Shown: piece by piece, positions 62,645 through 64,000 of the stretch
Numbering within the stretch: position 1 is the stretch's first letter
Layout: each line of letters starts with the position of its first letter
Assembly (NCBI RefSeq): GCF_036669915.1
Contig: NC_089325.1
Location: forward strand, 5,787,400 to 5,851,399
Direction: 5' to 3'
DNA: 64,000 nucleotides
Origin: Pocillopora verrucosa
Lineage: Eukaryota; Cnidaria; Anthozoa; Scleractinia; Pocilloporidae
Made by a program: the position numbers and the translations under genes
The notes under the pieces: generated by a model
The model's database searches: none
Seen by the model: only the letters and a program-made list of their open reading frames with translations
Told to the model about the DNA's origin: nothing

Positions 62645-64000
62645 ACCCGATAAACAGAAAAGCCTTGACATTAGCTGGTAATGTGTGGGTACTTCGCGTG
62701 TGTTTTGTTAAAGTTCTTTGGTGGGTTAAGTATTGGAGCTAATGATAGACTCGTGGCTTCAGAAGGAAGAAAAAGTATCTCAATGACTAAAGAATCGATC
62801 TTTTATACCAGAGGTTGGAACATAAAATAAAAGAGCCTTGTGCTGGTTCATAAAGGAGTAAAAGGGTGGCTATATCTAACTATTTGTTGCCGTTTTAATT
62901 TTTAGAATACACAAAATTAGAATCGATCCAAGTAGATTATAACGGAGACAGAAATGGATTTCTTGAAGAGATAAGGCAGAGATTTAGCCTTGAGTTCACT
63001 AGCACGCTGATGCGTATGTTCTTTCCGTGAACAATGTGTGATATTAATGCAGATCCGTCTCCCATATCGCGGGGTTCTCCTTCTAACCAATCAGTCGAAA
63101 TTAGATCTAAGCAAAGAAACATTCTCTCATCTTCTTCTTGTATGACATGATAAATTTTGATGAAGCAGTCCTTCAGAAAAGTTCGAAATAAAAGCAGATG
63201 TCGACATGCATGCTGAAATAAAATTTAAAAGAAATAAAATTTATTGTAACATGGGCAAGGTCTATTCAGACGCACTGGACGACCTTCTTTACACGGACAG
63301 GCCTTTTCACGTTTTTTTTTTCTGTGTCACGCAAAAAAATAATGCGGGCGCTTCTAAAAATTAAATTTTCAATTTTCAATTTTACGATTCTTAAGCTCTG
63401 TAAACGTATATGTTACCTTTGCTCATCCACAAAACTTGAAACTCACGAGAAGTTCTAATTTTGTTTAAGTCTTTAAAAATATATTAAATAGAACTCAATT
63501 TTTTGCTGTCATTCTTCTCTATCAATTTCATTTTCATTTTCGCGGCGACAAGCGAATCTATTATCGAAGGGAAAATGAACGTTGTAAGAAAAAATCGAGG
63601 AGATCAAAACTCTTAGGTATGCGTTTATTCCGGTTTATTTTTTGCATTGTAACTATACGCCAGCGTTCCAAAAGCCACGTAAGAAATTTGAGTTGGCGCT
63701 ACATGAAAATACCCATATGACAATGCGCCGGCTGGTCATCCGGGAAGTTGGAAACAGGGTATCTACTTTTCTACGTGGCATATAATGTCTTGTACTGAGA
63801 TGCGAAACTAGTGGAACGTTTCGCCTTGTGAAAAAAAGTTTGTGCACTTAATTGTAAAATTTAGTACTTGTACTGCCTCCAAGAGGCCTTTCCTTTAATT
63901 TGGTGAAGTCATATCTGCGTAAAACGTTTTATACGGCGCGTAAGAGATGATGAATCAACGTCCTCCTATGACAGGTCAAAGGTATGAATCGACGAATGTT
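62645..64000. other. Gene-free end of window
   Basis: No exon, RNA gene or bounded repeat was recognised here. Short open frames lack family features. Confidence 0.5.

Overview
The window is animal nuclear DNA, most likely from an anthozoan cnidarian and probably a stony coral. It is AT-rich, has intron-dense genes with GT-AG introns of a few hundred bases, ancient animal gene families, and many short dispersed fold-back repeats. The species call is an inference. No search or alignment was run; all gene models were read by eye from splice sites and reading phase.

Layout. Positions 2-145 hold the 3' end of a plus-strand gene. Positions 1637-3003 hold a tentative four-exon small gene. Positions 4419-18410 (minus strand) hold a 25-exon kinesin of 762 residues, with a normal P-loop but an altered switch I. 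It is transcribed away from a 19-exon FRMD4-type FERM scaffold gene of 855 residues (19156-32802, plus strand), with a 745-base gap between the two starts. Positions 52483-60030 (plus strand) hold a complete 16-exon SEC61 alpha gene of 475 residues.

The unusual part is 35278-51081. The short open reading frames there are not genes. The stretch is a cluster of about 22 U5 spliceosomal snRNA genes and fragments on both strands, with one more copy at 62527-62644. The copies carry the U5 loop I sequence, an Sm site and a GC-rich 3' hairpin. Fifteen look complete, and all fifteen have a CCCAYWTGC-like element 57-59 bases upstream of the RNA start, which fits a proximal sequence element. Two body types (A and B) carry different upstream regions. 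Six further degenerate U5-like relics (class C) travel with them.

The cluster was built by direct duplication and by a large inverted duplication. The arms lie at about 37345-40904 and 45677-49055 and appear about 97-98 percent identical in the parts compared by eye. One arm ends inside a U5 gene. The other ends beside a poly(A)-tailed retroelement copy that also cuts a U5 gene.

A second structured locus near 61542-61675 has three hairpins and an Sm-like site. It may be an unassigned Sm-class RNA. The remaining intergenic and intronic DNA is mostly MITE-like repeats and sequence in which no gene was seen.
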